A stretch of DNA of 64,000 bases from positions 1-64,000 of the forward strand of contig CBCOTE010000005.1 of assembly GCA_965112965.1 (NCBI GenBank). The letters are read 5' to 3'. The DNA is from CBCOTE01 sp965112965. GTDB lineage: Bacteria > Desulfobacterota > Desulfovibrionia > Desulfovibrionales > Desulfovibrionaceae. Below, piece by piece: positions 21,058 to 33,849 of the stretch (positions within the stretch are counted from its first letter, which is position 1; each line of letters begins with the position of its first letter). The position numbers and the translations under genes were made by a program. The notes under the pieces were generated by a model. It was not told the origin of the DNA and did not search any database. It saw nothing but the letters and a program-made list of their open reading frames with translations.

Positions 21058-23034
21058 ACCATATTATCGCGCTTCTCATGCTTAGTGCGTAACACAAACT
21101 ATAACAAATAACAAATAAATAAGTTGGTCACCTAAGGCGAATAAATTGGGCTAGATAAGAGTGAGGTCGTAGTCATCGATAAGACCATTGGTGTACACCT
21201 CAGCCGAACAGTATGGACACAGTATCAAACCTTTAGGATATACGCGTCAAGATCGTCAAAAAAAACCATAAACTACATCTAATCCGAATCTATCACCACA
21301 GCAACCCCCTCCATAACCACCAAGGTATAAAACAATGATAAGATCATTGACCCAGACAAAAAATGCGTGAATTTAACATCCGCAAAGACATCAAAGACAT
21401 AGATACCGCGGAGGAGATCAAAAAAATTAGATAGATGCCTCGAGTCCGTTTTTATCCCCGTCTTCTCGACGGCGAATAGAATTAATTGTTGACATATCCA
21501 AATCATAAACTTCAACAGAGATTATTGGTGGGAGCACGCGCTTCACACTGACTCGCCCCTCTACCCCTAGCTATAATCAACGCCTGAATTATCAATATAT
21601 CAAACTAAATCTAAGCCATCCCGCTGAATATCGAAGCTATCAAAATTGAGGCACGCAGATCACTAAGGTCAACAACTGCCGTACCATAACCCCGCATGAT
21701 GAAGTGTTGGGCCTCATGAATCTGATCGATCTGTTGAATTAGTCCATATCATAAACCATGTCGGATATCCTATCGGTAATATTCAATCACAACAACAAAT
21801 AATATCTAAGGACCAACAGTGGATTGTTCCTGCGAACGCCAGAATATGGTCATCAAATCTCTGAATTCTTACTTAGACAACCAATACGAACTCTTCAGGG
21901 CTATCATTATAGACGAAGGCAGCGTAATGCTCACTATCACAGTACAAGATCTAATGATATAAGTTCTGTACGCCGTCTGAACCGCTGAAACAACCATGGC
22001 CGCTCCTCCCGTTTCTAGCCCCCCCCAGCCGTGTCCAAATCTTTTGAAAATCTTTATGTGCTGCGCTATGCTAAAGACATCCTATACTTTCGCCACTTTT
22101 TTTATTAGCTACTTTGATATCATAGACCTACTACACAAGACTAAAATGCTCTCATTGGTATTGTTCATCATCATGGCAGTCATCACCTTCATCGTGGCCA
22201 TTGTGGCAGGATTCCTCAAAGTATTCCTAAGCCAAAATATTTATCTTGGTGCAGCTATCTGAATCTACATATTCATATTCAATATTATCCTTCATATATA
22301 TTAACTTAAGACCTATTTGGCCGGATAAAAAAACTATCTAAATTCGACTATATCTACTTCAATATCCGTAGCTGACCACCATTGGCTACAACGACTTCTA
22401 CTCCACCATGACAACCTCGTGTCCCTTCACCGCCCTTGGAAGCCTTATTCGGCCATATTCTGAACATATGAGTCTCAGCGCTCATAAAGGCCAACGAAAA
22501 ATGCTTGGGCGCATAAAAAAATAGCGGCAAGTATTCTTGAAACCGTCCAAGTCGAATAATGCAATGATGCCCTATGCGCTATTCAACGCTCTAGCAACTT
22601 TGTATAAAGCAGTACAAAAAACTAGTGTAGCTACAATCATCAGCACCGCAGACAGCACTACTGTCTTCTAGCCTACCTCCCCCACTACGACTTATACAGT
22701 CACCGACTCTACCACCACGAACGACCTCATGTTATCTATAATAATCAGTAGTATACCTCCTTAACTACCCACGCACCCATCCCAAGGCCAGCCCTGACCT
22801 TTTGATACTATTATACATCAATAAGCCCAAGATATATTCTCCTAACCATGCACCTAATATACCTAAAAACTTTTTTTCAACGAGCTCGTATTCTTCAAGC
22901 GTAATCAGACCATGGTCAAGCGCATCACCAAACTATTTACGACCCACTACACATACCTCGTCGTTATCAACACAAAGCACCTATTTACCCCCCCCAGACT
23001 TCTTTACCGTACTCATCGCCCGTTATCACTAATG

Positions 23035-23056
23035 TCCAGCAATATTAATTGCTGGA
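23035..23056. repeat. 9-bp perfect inverted repeat
   Basis: TCCAGCAAT (23035-23043) is the exact reverse complement of 23048-23056 with a four-base loop. It lies in decayed DNA without a neighbouring gene end. Confidence 0.7.
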
Positions 23057-23671
23057 ACAAAAAATCGCGAAAAAACGAGATTTTTAAAAACTCCCTTCCA
23101 ACTCCATAAACTTCTCTATTGTACGCCTCGGCAGTCAGCACTAGGTTATCAAAATTAATGATCTAGTTTAGGCTATCGAAGTGCTACATAAACAGCTGGG
23201 TGAAGGCTACAAGCCTCTCTAGCCGATAAAAACAAGTAGTTATTTTTTTATTCCTGAAGGTGTTAAAGAAGAAAAAAAATAAAATCATTCGGAGATATTC
23301 AACGACATTGTTATGCTTATGGGCTATGTCTTAATGATCAATCTAAGACCTTCATCTACTTGAAACTAAACTGGCTTGCATACTATCAAAAATCGCCGCC
23401 GAAATCGCTGCAGGCAGCCCGACAAACGCTACCATCTCCTGGTTGCTCATCACGACCGCGTAGCTCATGTATACGGCAGTAACCCTCTTCCGCCCCCTGG
23501 CCATAAACTTAGCAGTAACCTTAATCCTACCTTCTACTACAACCACTGGCCCCAACTAGTTAAGCGTAACTACCTGCACGTTGCTACTCTCATTCGCCTT
23601 ATTCTACCACAGTCTCCTTACCCACTAAAATTTAGCATCAGAATCTCATTGACCTGTGCACCCCTTAGATA

Positions 23672-24646
23672 TCATGAAAAAAATAACAACTCCAAACTAA
23701 AACCCTGCATCACAATACCCAACGCCTGACATACCGCGCCGGCCATCACGACAGGTTTCTGACGCAGCGCATTATCGCTATGGATCACAAGACCCAAGGC
23801 TATCAATCCGAGCAGTCCCAGGAATAGACCCCCAACAAGCAACAAAAAAGGCAAACTCGTGAGAGTAGCCCAGGCTGAATCAAAATAGAGAACCACGCCA
23901 AACCAAAGTAACCCGGCCAACTGGGTAACCTGACCCCAAAAACCCCATAGCCCACCGAGGTGCAGAGCACTCTGGTAGTAATCCCGGCCAAAGTCGTCCC
24001 GATCCCGCACAAACAATAGATATACTAACCCTACTTCCGCAGCAACGGCCGGAACCATGGCCGTCAGCTGAACCAAAAATACGTACAGAGGCGAAAAGGC
24101 ACAAAAAGGAGGTAAGGAAACAAAAAAAGCATAAAGACTACTGCCAGTTACTACAACCTCTGGTTGGAGCAAAAAAGCCCATAAGAATAATATAAATAGC
24201 AACAGCGTGACCAGGCCAACTAAAGAGGCGAATGCTCCCAGTACTACATGTCCAAAGCCGCGCTCGCGCATAGGGTTCCAGGTACCAACATAGGCCATGA
24301 CCAGACCCAGGGCCAATAAAAACAACACGGCTAACAGCACCAACAAGGGCGGCACAAAAAATAAAAACGACCTAAAACCACGCAGACCCAGAAGTAGCAA
24401 CGACCCGCCAACGATGCATGGTAGAGTGCTCAAAACCAGAATCCGACAAGCCTGGGCCATATGCCAGGCAAACTTATCTACCAGTGTCTTTTGCCCGGCT
24501 AAAGCTTGCCGTTCGCTGATCCAGGCTATAAAACAGGTCCCGACCGCGCTTAGCATAAAAAATCCCAGCAAAGAGGTGTATCCAGTCTTGACCAGTAAAG
24601 GCCAGACTGAATCAGTAACAGCTTTTTCTGACAATATAAGAAGCAT
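23672..24646 (-). CDS. Polytopic inner-membrane protein, unknown function
   Basis: This 324-residue protein is almost entirely hydrophobic, with about eight to nine membrane segments (for example LGFFMLSAVGTCFIAWI, VPPLLVLLAVLFLLALGLV, LVGGLFLGLLGLIALGLVI). Charged loops include FVRDRDDFGRDYYQSA. I know of no motif that names it. It could be a respiratory-chain partner or a transporter-like protein; that is a guess. I start at the Met preceded by GAGG six bases away (MLLILSEKAV) rather than four codons upstream. The last codons fall on a seven-A tract (+ 23677-23683) giving Leu-Phe-Phe-Ser and stop, so the C-terminus may have been altered by slippage. Its GC-richer composition marks it off from the decayed flanks and supports a real gene. 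Confidence 0.75.
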   Translation of the reverse strand: MLLILSEKAVTDSVWPLLVKTGYTSLLGFFMLSAVGTCFIAWISERQALAGQKTLVDKFAWHMAQACRILVLSTLPCIVGGSLLLLGLRGFRSFLFFVPPLLVLLAVLFLLALGLVMAYVGTWNPMRERGFGHVVLGAFASLVGLVTLLLFILFLWAFLLQPEVVVTGSSLYAFFVSLPPFCAFSPLYVFLVQLTAMVPAVAAEVGLVYLLFVRDRDDFGRDYYQSALHLGGLWGFWGQVTQLAGLLWFGVVLYFDSAWATLTSLPFLLLVGGLFLGLLGLIALGLVIHSDNALRQKPVVMAGAVCQALGIVMQGFSLELLFFS

Positions 24647-27600
24647 ACATGGCCTCATTACTCATTGTTGATGGTTAGTGCGTCGGTGCGTAAGTGTCGG
24701 CTGAGAACATAAAAAATACCGTATTTTACCATATTTTTTTGCCGTGGAAGTAACTGCGGCCGTGTTGGCAGGACTGGAACTATAAAATCAGAATGTCAAG
24801 GTCGCTGTTCGGATGCCTTACAAAAAATAACCCCAACTATTGTTTTTTTCAAAACATAACAGACTCTGAGCGCGAAAAAAAGGCAAACGTACGAGACATT
24901 CAGACATTGATCATTTTCTGTGCGCGTAGCCTGAGCATGGCCTATATCACAAGTCACTAAACTCAAAGACACCAAACTGCGGACGTAGAGCTTAAAGCTA
25001 CAGATAGCGTTACTACAAAAAAAACTAATATCACCAGGAGATCAAGTTCTAATTTTAATAATCGCCTTCAACAGACTCATCATAGACCTAGCAACCCGCA
25101 AAAAATACAAGTGATTTATCGCCAGCCCGTCCTATTCTACTAAATCCACGACTTCTAAGTTGATCCAGCCCTCTGAGATTATAACCATCCAACCTGTTCA
25201 ACTCCATCCACAACGTTCTTGGGAGCGTTATGACCATGAGCTCACAGACAAATACCAGCCAAGATCAGTCCATCGAGAACCCATGATAAACAAGCCGCAA
25301 ACTTGGCCCAAATACATATTGCTGTTGTTCAGGTGATTGATATACTGCGACATTCATCCCATCTACTGATTCAGAACAGTGATAGCTTGCTGACTTCCTC
25401 CAGGCCAGCCGGTTACAGCGACCCCTATCCCCGCTTCAGAAAATCCACGACAGCGGTTAACAAAAAAAACATCGCCGGTCATTTTAGCCAATGCTAACTC
25501 AACCCTGCCCATCCTCCACGCGTAGCCAACCCAGACTCCTGCTCGCCCAGCCGAACAAATTGCCAGCTAGTTCCCATCCGCTACGGCCGGTAAATTCGCC
25601 CTTCTAGCCGTGCTGTGGGGAGCAGAGATCACCGTTAGGCTAGTGTCCGACTACCAAAGGGGGACAATGAACTACATAAGCCGAACTGAGTAGAACTAAA
25701 CTATCCTTAAGTAACTCATAGATATCAATTTTAACGATGCCAACCTCCCCTACGTCTATTATCTTTTTCGGAAAAACCTATTTTTTAGGATAAACTTTAT
25801 GCCCAGGCTATCCTAAGTTACAATAAAGTCACGACTAACTCCGCATTATCTCAAGCATATATCCGACGCCATATTCAAGAAAAACAATATGTTATACCAG
25901 CTGAAGGATATAGACAATATCCACTCCTATTTTTCAAAATGTTATCTACATTTTTCTGGCTCTGCCCAAGCCACCCAGATCAAAGCTACCATCAGTAGGC
26001 CTAAATAACCCCGTCGACCCACTTCATAAACACTATCAGGGAGCCTTAGCCCACATTATCTCAGAGCATACCCAGCCTCTGTCACCGGCATAACTGAACA
26101 TGCTGACGAATGACTAATCTGCAACCATAAGCACATATCTCAAGTATTAATTCCGGTGGCTATTAGATATCTATTGGACGCTACGGCCCAGACCAAGCCG
26201 ACCTGTCCAATGGAGACCACTGGCCCAACGCTGATTAATTGGTCTTTGAGTTATCCTATGCCCATGCGGCCGGCTTTTGGCGCCAGGGAGGACTAAACGG
26301 GAACAAAAACGCTCACTTGGGCCACACGGCATTCTGTTTCTAGCCTCATCGAGCTGCCTGACCCATCCTCTGCCCCTCTACTTTTTGTACGATTCCACTC
26401 TGCTAGCCAATCAGGATATAGCCACACTGGGTACGTTCAGGTCCAGCGTCCATATTTTTTGGAAGAGACTGACTGTCTTCGACTCGCTAAAATCCAGGCC
26501 GGCATTAACGTAGTCTTAGGTTTGATCTGTAACATTAATCGCCCTAGTTGCCATGAAGAATCTAGAAATTCCATAGCCGTGTTCAACGCAGGCCTAGATA
26601 ACGTTTATGCCAATAATACTAAAATTATTCGGAAATAGTTTAAGGCTTGCGAGACTAGTATACGCTAAATACGGCCCCGGCGAAGATCAGGCCCTGAAAT
26701 ATTTTCTCCAACACGATCAAACTACCAACAACCCATCCTTAATCGTAGTGATAAAACGAGCTAATGTCGAGAGTGGGGAATTCATTACTGTCTTTTTGGC
26801 TCTTGGTCAGTACCGCGACGTCTCTACCGTATCCAGGTCGCAGGACAACGATCTTATTTAAACTATTTTAAACTCATCAACCAACTAGTGACCCGAGCAA
26901 TATACTTGGCTGAGAATGCATACTGCTCGAGTCTTACCTGATGCTGCTCCCGACACAACTGCTCTGTCTGATTTATTTCGATGCAACTGAAAAGTTGCAC
27001 GATATATTCTGATCTAAATCAAAAGTTGGGAAGACAAAAGACCCAGCCGAACTTTTACACTCCTAGAAATTTCGAGCTGTTATATCGCAAACATCAAAAA
27101 ATTATTGAAGTATTTTAAACAATATCCGGAACAAAAAAACTACCGTAATTTCACAATTTAATAGACTACTCCATTAAATTCCATTCCATATGAAGGACCA
27201 TAAGATATTCAAACTAGAAAAATATACAAATAAAACCAGCGTTATGATTGCGAAAAGTCATCCAGTACGAATAAGTCTTAATAGTCTAATCGTTTATTCT
27301 ATAAAGCATATAATATATCTACGCGCTCTATATAAGAGTAAAAACAACACGAACCAATTGTTCTCTCCGCCATCAACGCCCACACGCAGAAATACGCCTA
27401 AAGCGGATAGAAACCATGAACTCCCACGATCTACCAGCTTACCAAGAAACAACTATTATTGTTGTTTGGCCTGCAAGCGACAGAACGAGACCAAACACCT
27501 ATCAGAACACGCACGTATCGACATAATCATAGAGGCTGTAGGCATCTAGCAGACCTGCTCGCCTCGCCTGTGACGCCCACAACCTTAACAGTACTTCATG

Positions 27601-29682
27601 TGGATTTCTTCTTTTTTCCACTATTAATATAACCCAGGAAGGCCAATACAAGACTAGTAAATCCTATATATCAGTGCCTGCAACGATCCTAAGGCTACTC
27701 TGAACCTGGCGCAATCGGACAGTATAGATATCTTGACTATACTAGTAGACATCTGTGCAGCAACGCCTAGTATCAATATTTTTTCTTTCTGAACAACCAG
27801 AGCGTAGAAGTTTGCTTAACCGCCATGTGGATGACGCCGCTATATCGTCAGCGCATAGAAACGCAAAGGTTGATGCCAACATAAAAAAGATAGATCGTCT
27901 TCGCAGAAGATATCTTCTTTGACCGCGACCTGGCCGATCTGTTCAGGGGCCTCACTCAACGGTAGAAACTCGTCCATCGCGGGTTAGAACTAACAAAAAA
28001 ATAAAAATATATGTTCATTCTGGCAAACGTGCTTACCTCGAGCTACCTCACATCTAGGCCTGGCAAGACGCTGTGCATGGAGGAAGGTCTATCGCTAAAG
28101 TTGCTCATGCTCTTCCATGTCCAGAAATAGGCTTAGCCTGCAATAATATTTACGCCCCAGCCCCGAAGACTGTCTACTGCATATAGCGGACAATTTAGGA
28201 AGCCGGAATCGACACGTTTAAAAAACAATATAACAAATCTAGAACTCGTACGAATAATGGATTTTATAAAGTTAAAAAAGAATCACGACCAAACGGCAAA
28301 CGCCATCAACGGCAAAAGAGCTGGACCTACTGGATAGTACATCATCCGAATAAACTTCATGGCCACCTTTATATATTGAAATTATAAATGAACCACAGAA
28401 CTAAACCTGCGATAGTAACATCTCTACAATATTTTTCAAGACTAAAAATATCCTAGCGATAAAGGACCATACGTATCGGTCGATTACTTTTTGACTGCAA
28501 ATGAGCTAGGATACCTGGCCTCCTAGCTTGATAACTTCTTATTCAATCAATCTCCGACAGCTAGAATATAGGTATACCCTGAGAGGTCGCAGTATTACAG
28601 ACATTGTTTGCCAGGACCACGTATGCGGGCAATCTAGAAAAAAACATTATGTTAATAAACATACATGTTAGTGGGGTGGCTCTACCCAGTCTAAGAAGGG
28701 AAAGGTCCAGAATCACCTTCTATAAAAAAATTCATCGTCAACACCACACCAGAGTGATTCAGGCAGCTCAGCGTAGTCCATACGTAAATATCTATCAGCG
28801 ATGCCTGACCATTTTTCTACCCTTCGGATATATAATCATATATGACTGCGGCTGATCTTCTCTATTTTTTTTAAGAAACATACTGACGCAAGCAATCAGT
28901 CCGCCATGACCCACTGCGATATCAAGAAGATGGAACGCCTAAGGCATCAAAATTTTTTCTGCTCCGTTAATTTACCAAATTTATAAAAAATCTATTCTTA
29001 ACCCCTCGAACTGTAGACTATCCGAATCCATAAAGTCCACTTATCAATCTATCTCATGGCCGAGTACCTGTGTCTCGTCAGACCTGGCGGATATATAGAC
29101 TATGGCCTTCTATTACTGAGACATTTTTGTGAACTAACTACAATAACATCATCCGCAAAAAAAATCGTATACCCATGCCATAGTCAGCCACTAAGCCGCC
29201 TCTGTCCATTGACTTAAATAAACTCATCGTTTTTCGCTCATTACTTGCTTAGTCATTCACGATAAAACACCTTATTCCGGTCTTTACTCAACTACATCGA
29301 CATCATGTAAACCTATATCATCGATACACGAAATCCGACCAAAACAATCGTCAGCTGTGGGTTCTGCGTCAGATCGATAAACACAGCCTAACCTTAATGC
29401 CACTACCGTATCCATGGCCCAATAGCTCATCAAAAAAAGACTCAAAAGAAGGCCATCATAACCTAGAACACATGATGGAAATTTAATGATTTAAAGATGA
29501 TCTGATAAGTCGGCTAGTCAAAAAGGCGCCTTAAGCCTCCCGACATCGAATCAGATTAAAAAAAGCAACAATAATAATTGGAAATAGAATAACTTAGGAC
29601 CATCGTTCGCCGGACATTGCTGACCAACATTTGTAGTGTTTTGTTAACTAAATGAAATAAAGATATTTATTAAAAAATTCGG

Positions 29683-29973
29683 TATAGACGTATTCGAGAT
29701 GAAGCATATCAGCTGGGCATAGTTTACATGCCTATAAAATTTCCACAGCCACTAAACAGACTATGGAGAGCCCAGGTACGGGAACATATACGCGATCACT
29801 TCACTCTAAAAGATATAACAGGGACTGCCGTGCTCTCCAAATAAAAAAAGACCGGCGGACTACATAGTTGGATATGTCGACAAGCGAAGGAGACGCGGCA
29901 GGACAGCCGATGTCCCAACGTCATCGTTAATGCAACTGTCACACCTCAGGCCGCCCCGGTCAAAAAAATCTAG
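29683..29973 (+). pseudogene. Relic with a single internal stop, unassigned
   Basis: A 97-codon frame is broken by only one TAA. It reads RRIRDEAYQLGIVYMPIKFP and WRAQVREHIRDHFTLKDITG before the stop, and RQAKETRQDSRCPNVIVNAT after it. Codon usage looks like that of the intact genes. No family was recognised. Confidence 0.38.
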
Positions 29974-30383
29974 GTACACTAATCGATTTTTTTATGCAGC
30001 AAGCTAGCAGCAAGGCCGACGATAAAAGAAAGCCTAATATTGACGATCTAAAATCTACGCAGAGAACGAAAAAAAAACCGCACTTTTTCAGTTAAGGACT
30101 TGCAGCCATACCGAAACGTTTGCAAAGGTCGTTTGTCTGACAAAATTTATTCACTACCATCAATCAGGTGACCAAAAAAACATTACCTTCGATCGGATGT
30201 TTGCAGCCAAAAAAACTTGAAACTAATCAACTCACCTATCTATTTACTTCTCAGACCGCATCATTTTCATTACGCTTTATACCCATTGGCTCAATATTAT
30301 TCGTAAAGTTAACATCTCCATATTCAGTTTTCAAGGTTATGACTAAGAACAATAGGTAACCTGAGGGAGCACTACATTGGCCG

Positions 30384-30656
30384 AACCTTGATTTACAGCA
30401 AGGTCACCCGGACCACTAAATTAAAGAATATCAACAAGCCATCGATCGCGAGCTATTGTACGACCTGGACAATATCGTGGCCACGATTCAGCTACTCAGC
30501 TTCAAGTTAGAAAATAAAACCAAAATCAAAGACAATGTCCTGATCTATGTTAAAGCCGAAAGGATTATGGTCGAGTTCAACCATAAGATAATCAATGCCT
30601 TGTTAACCATTAGCCGACATCTACTAATGAAAATCAAGGGTGGTATTAGCCACTAA
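30384..30656 (+). pseudogene. Relic with a TPR-like segment
   Basis: The frame reads NLDLQQGHPDH, a TAA, then IKEYQQAIDRELL, which fits one tetratricopeptide unit in spacing and residues. It continues open for about 75 codons (IVATIQLLSFKLENKTKIKD, VEFNHKIINALLTISRHLL). The assignment to a TPR protein rests on this single unit and is tentative. Confidence 0.35.
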
Positions 30657-31178
30657 TGTAAATTTATGCTAGTCAAACGCTATCAAATCATGAATTGCGT
30701 AGTACACGGGCCGGCTTCCTCATGGAAGTTCGTCACCGGCCCCTACTCCACTCAAAACGCGTGGCCTGAAAACCCCTTGACCTGATTGTAGTGGGCTGAC
30801 ATATATCAGCCAGACTGACAACGATCGCTCTCGTCAAGAGCAAGAATGTTACCACCAGATGTTCTCTATTATTTTTAACTGATATCTAAGGTATTCCAAA
30901 CCGTTTCAAATGACAACGAAACGCTAATAATAGCCACCCAACTCCTGGCCCCACGATCCGTAGCTTGCTTATACATCTGCTTCGTAGAACATATGGACAA
31001 GAATGGCTTAGTGATCGCCCTACCCTTTCAGCCACCATCGAAGCTGCCTGCTGACACACCTAGGATTATATATCTATTAATTAACATGGTAACTTCAGGT
31101 TTTCCTAAATATAGCCACCTCCATCGGCATAATTTGCAACCATTGCAACCGCTTCTCACACTGCGTCAAGGTCTCAAC

Positions 31179-31184
31179 TATAAT
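31179..31184 (+). promoter_or_regulatory. Possible -10 element of the xerC-like gene
   Basis: A perfect TATAAT lies 39 bases before the ATG, leaving a short leader that holds the Shine-Dalgarno. No good -35 hexamer is found at 16-18 bases, so the call is tentative. Confidence 0.35.
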
Positions 31185-31223
31185 ATTGACACTCAAGAAT
31201 AAACTAGAAAACTAGGAGTTACT

Positions 31224-32315
31224 ATGTCCTTGGCCATCGACAATATACGCTTTAGAAAACGGGTAGAAGTGACCGCGCCTGATGTCCCATCCACCATGGC
31301 AGTCGACGTCATGCCTACGCCAGTTATAACCTATCTAAATCGATTGACCGAAGAAAAAGGCTACTCAGCCGCCACTGTTATAGCATACCGACACGACCTG
31401 ACGCAATTCGAGGCCTTTCTCACCACCCAGCGCAACCACTCTTTGGGACGCCCACAGGATGTAGGCCGGACCGATATCCGCGGCTTCTTAGTTGAGATGC
31501 ACCGGCAAGGTATAAAAAAGAGCTCCATAGCCCGTAAATTATCGGTCTTGCGTGGCTTTTTTAATTATTGCCGGCGGCAAGGACTATCCATAACTAACCC
31601 TGCTGCTCTTACGGCCAACCCTAAACAGGACAAACCACGATCTCGCTGTCTCAACGTGGACCAAGCTTTCGCCATGGTCAATCCAGCTACAGTCATCACT
31701 GCTCAGCACCATGACGTCATCAAAGGCCTAGCCGATACCACCCGACACGAAGCCTTGCGTTACCGTGATTTAGCCCTGACCGAACTCCTATATGGCTCAG
31801 GGCTACGCATAAGTGAAGCCTTAGGGCTAGATATATCTGACTGCCACCCAAACAGCGACACCCTAAAGGTAATGGGCAAAGGCGCTAAAGAACGCCTAGT
31901 TCCACTTACTGATACAGCACGGCGAGCCATAGAAGCCTGGCTCGCCGTGCGCGTTGTCCTGGTAGGTAACGACATAGCTGGAAGTAAAGAGCAAGCTCTA
32001 TTTCTAGGCGCCAGGGGCCGTCGTCTGGACCGACGGGTGGCTAACCGCAATCTCAGCCGTATAGCCGTCGCCGCCGGCATACCTGGCCACCTATCGGCCC
32101 ATATTCTGCGCCATAGTTTTGCCACCCACCTCTTAGAATCTGGCGCCGACCTACGCAGTGTGCAAGAGCTCTTGGGACATTCCCGTCTAACTACCACCCA
32201 ACGCTATACACAACTAGAACTAAACCATATCATTATAGCTTACGACCGCTCTCATCCCCGAAGCCGTACGCTGCCGTACAACGTCCCAGCACCGGTGACC
32301 GAGGCGTTGTCCTAA
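31224..32315 (+). CDS. xerC: Tyrosine recombinase XerC/XerD
   Basis: Xer recombinases resolve chromosome dimers at the dif site before cell division. The 363-residue protein has the SAM-like DNA-binding domain (about 30-125; GYSAATVIAYRHDLTQFEAF) and the catalytic domain with every active-site residue: Arg195 (GSGLRISEAL), Lys219 (VMGKGAKERL), His293 and Arg296 (SAHILRHSFATHLL), His319 (LLGHSRLTT) and nucleophile Tyr328 (QRYTQ). It is longer than the usual 300 residues, with about 30 extra N-terminal residues and an insertion of some 40 between the domains (about 145-178). The start is set by AGGAG at good spacing. XerC and XerD cannot be separated with certainty from this sequence; no dif site was seen. 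A 13-bp perfect inverted repeat lies within the gene. It stands alone in decayed DNA. Confidence 0.92.
   Translation: MSLAIDNIRFRKRVEVTAPDVPSTMAVDVMPTPVITYLNRLTEEKGYSAATVIAYRHDLTQFEAFLTTQRNHSLGRPQDVGRTDIRGFLVEMHRQGIKKSSIARKLSVLRGFFNYCRRQGLSITNPAALTANPKQDKPRSRCLNVDQAFAMVNPATVITAQHHDVIKGLADTTRHEALRYRDLALTELLYGSGLRISEALGLDISDCHPNSDTLKVMGKGAKERLVPLTDTARRAIEAWLAVRVVLVGNDIAGSKEQALFLGARGRRLDRRVANRNLSRIAVAAGIPGHLSAHILRHSFATHLLESGADLRSVQELLGHSRLTTTQRYTQLELNHIIIAYDRSHPRSRTLPYNVPAPVTEALS
31917..31950. repeat. 13-bp perfect inverted repeat inside xerC
   Basis: GCACGGCGAGCCA (31917-31929) is the exact reverse complement of 31938-31950, with an eight-base spacer. It lies in codons for ARRAIEAWLAVR. A perfect 13-bp match with so short a spacer is very unlikely by chance in 64 kb. 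Confidence 0.9.
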
Positions 32316-33152
32316 TCCTTCGATTCTCACCGTATCGTCCGACCGAAATCCAACACAAATCCTATCAATAAAATTAGCCATTTCTAACCAGGCCGACAAC
32401 AAAATACTCTCAGCAGGACTACTCTACCTCTACTGACTAATCTGTCTAAAAACCGACCTAAAAACTAGGCGAACAATACGACAAAATACCGAATACGCTA
32501 AAAGAAATCAGGATTGACCAGCACTAGCATGCAGGCCTACCGACTCTGGCTTATCTTTTTTTCACGCCTTAAACAGATTAAAATCAACAAAAAAACTAAA
32601 CCAAATAGAATATATTTGATCTACAATAAATTCAGCTAATTGGCAATATTAGTTCAAATCCAGCTAGCTAAAATTGCCGTGAAAAATATGATGAAGAAAG
32701 ATAGCAAATCAAAAAATTACTGACTGGTAATGCCGTACAAAATCAATGAGGGATATTAAAAAAACTATAAACTAGCTATCTGTCACCACATACATTGATA
32801 ACAGTTATGAATGAGACTATAGAGAGGCCATCTTTAAAGTCAAGGATAGAAAAAAAACGATGGTAGTACAAAAAAAGATATCGATGCAGCCAAGACGATA
32901 TTAATCTTAAGCTTGTAGTCTTAGGATTCTACAGTTTTGGCTGTTTTCCTCCTTATTACCGCAGACAATGCTGCCTTTATCATATTTTTTTAGCGACGTA
33001 AGTTGGTATAATTTTACTAAAATATGAAGGCTACTATGATAGTCAAAATACAACCGGAAACAAACTTGTGTTGATCTAGAGTCATCAGCTTAGCAAACTA
33101 AGGACCAATAGAATTGCTCACGCCATGATTATACTTATGATCATATCAGGTT

Positions 33153-33365
33153 TCAATCTAAAAAACTTAATCTTGGAGTAGTTGATATGTTGCTAATCCA
33201 TGCGATAAGTTTATAGAGCATGATCGTACTGACCATAACTGTATACGATAACAGCCAAAATATAAATAGTAGGCTGAAGCTTACGTCAACGCTAGAGCCC
33301 GCAAGCATACCAAATACCGCCACAGCTGTGGTGATCAGAAAGAAACAGAATAGATTAACGCTCAT
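33153..33365 (-). other. Small two-helix membrane ORF, DUF1328-like
   Basis: This 70-residue open frame has two hydrophobic segments, FFLITTAVAVFGMLAG and FSLLFIFWLLSYTVMVS. The pattern resembles the small DUF1328/YtjA membrane proteins in length and helix spacing. No Shine-Dalgarno precedes the ATG, and it lies in decayed DNA, so it may be a relic with an intact frame. Confidence 0.3.
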
Positions 33366-33525
33366 TCATTCTGGCATTCTCTAAGCGCACTATACGGCTA
33401 GGAGATATACACACCCTTCTCCATCATTACGGTGATGAACATTTGCCTGGCGCCAAGCATTTGGACACCTCGATCTATGATAGAACTTCAGAATAATTCT
33501 AAACACTACCTTGACCTTTAGGACT

Positions 33526-33849
33526 TCAATAGCGTCCTTCATTTTTCTTTGGCAAGAAAATCTTGTAAAAGTCCGGCATCTGCTAAGTATGAAAGAACTT
33601 ATAAAGAATTTTGCCTCTGTCGTCTAGCTTAGTATAAAAAAATGAAGCACTAACTGTATCCTCAGCACAGACTTCCAGAAATACTGGATTAGCCGCCTAA
33701 GATTTGCTGATCATGTTGATAGCGCTATCACTCATGCTAGCTTTATCAAGCTCTTATAAGATACCTCCGATAAAGGCAGCGCACTGTAGGCGCGGCAGCT
33801 ATTGTAGTCTACGCCTCCCAGCCACGATGCGCACAGGACCATCGACCAT
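33526..33849 (-). pseudogene. Relic of an unassigned protein
   Basis: A 108-codon frame from an ATG keeps phase through four internal stops. It reads MVDGPVRIVAGRRRLQ, then ELDKASMSDSAINMISKS and NPVFLEVCAEDTVSASFFYT. The residue mix is protein-like, but the stop frequency is only a little below chance, so the call is weak. Confidence 0.3.

Larger units (their letters stand above)
19784..23671. other. Decayed tract, C-rich on the + strand
   Basis: No intact gene. The + strand is strikingly rich in C over G and holds C-tracts of 8-9 bases (near 20030, 22016 and 22985). Relics include VVNQIEIMTAKFIPTKIKVS near 20060 followed by a second frame (TSEVNNLAVNPDPELTPGEY), suggesting a frameshift. 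Another relic around 21996-22262 reads SKSFENLYVLRYAKDILYFR after a C-tract shift and then a membrane segment LVLFIIMAVITFIVAIVAGF. None can be named. Confidence 0.5.
24647..31178. other. Long decayed tract
   Basis: About 6.5 kb without an intact gene. Two relics are listed separately (29683-29973, 30384-30656). Around 26240-26870 (+) pieces in different frames (GFWRQGGLNGNKNAHLGHTA, QAGINVVLGLICNINR, then the 84-codon frame 26607-26861 with LVYAKYGPGEDQALKYFLQ) look like one frameshifted former gene. The rest is stop-dense and rich in A-tracts. Confidence 0.5.

Noticed and set aside
31760..32197. A 145-codon open frame on the minus strand.
   Set aside because: It lies wholly antisense to the xerC-like gene, whose active-site residues are all present; it is a shadow frame.
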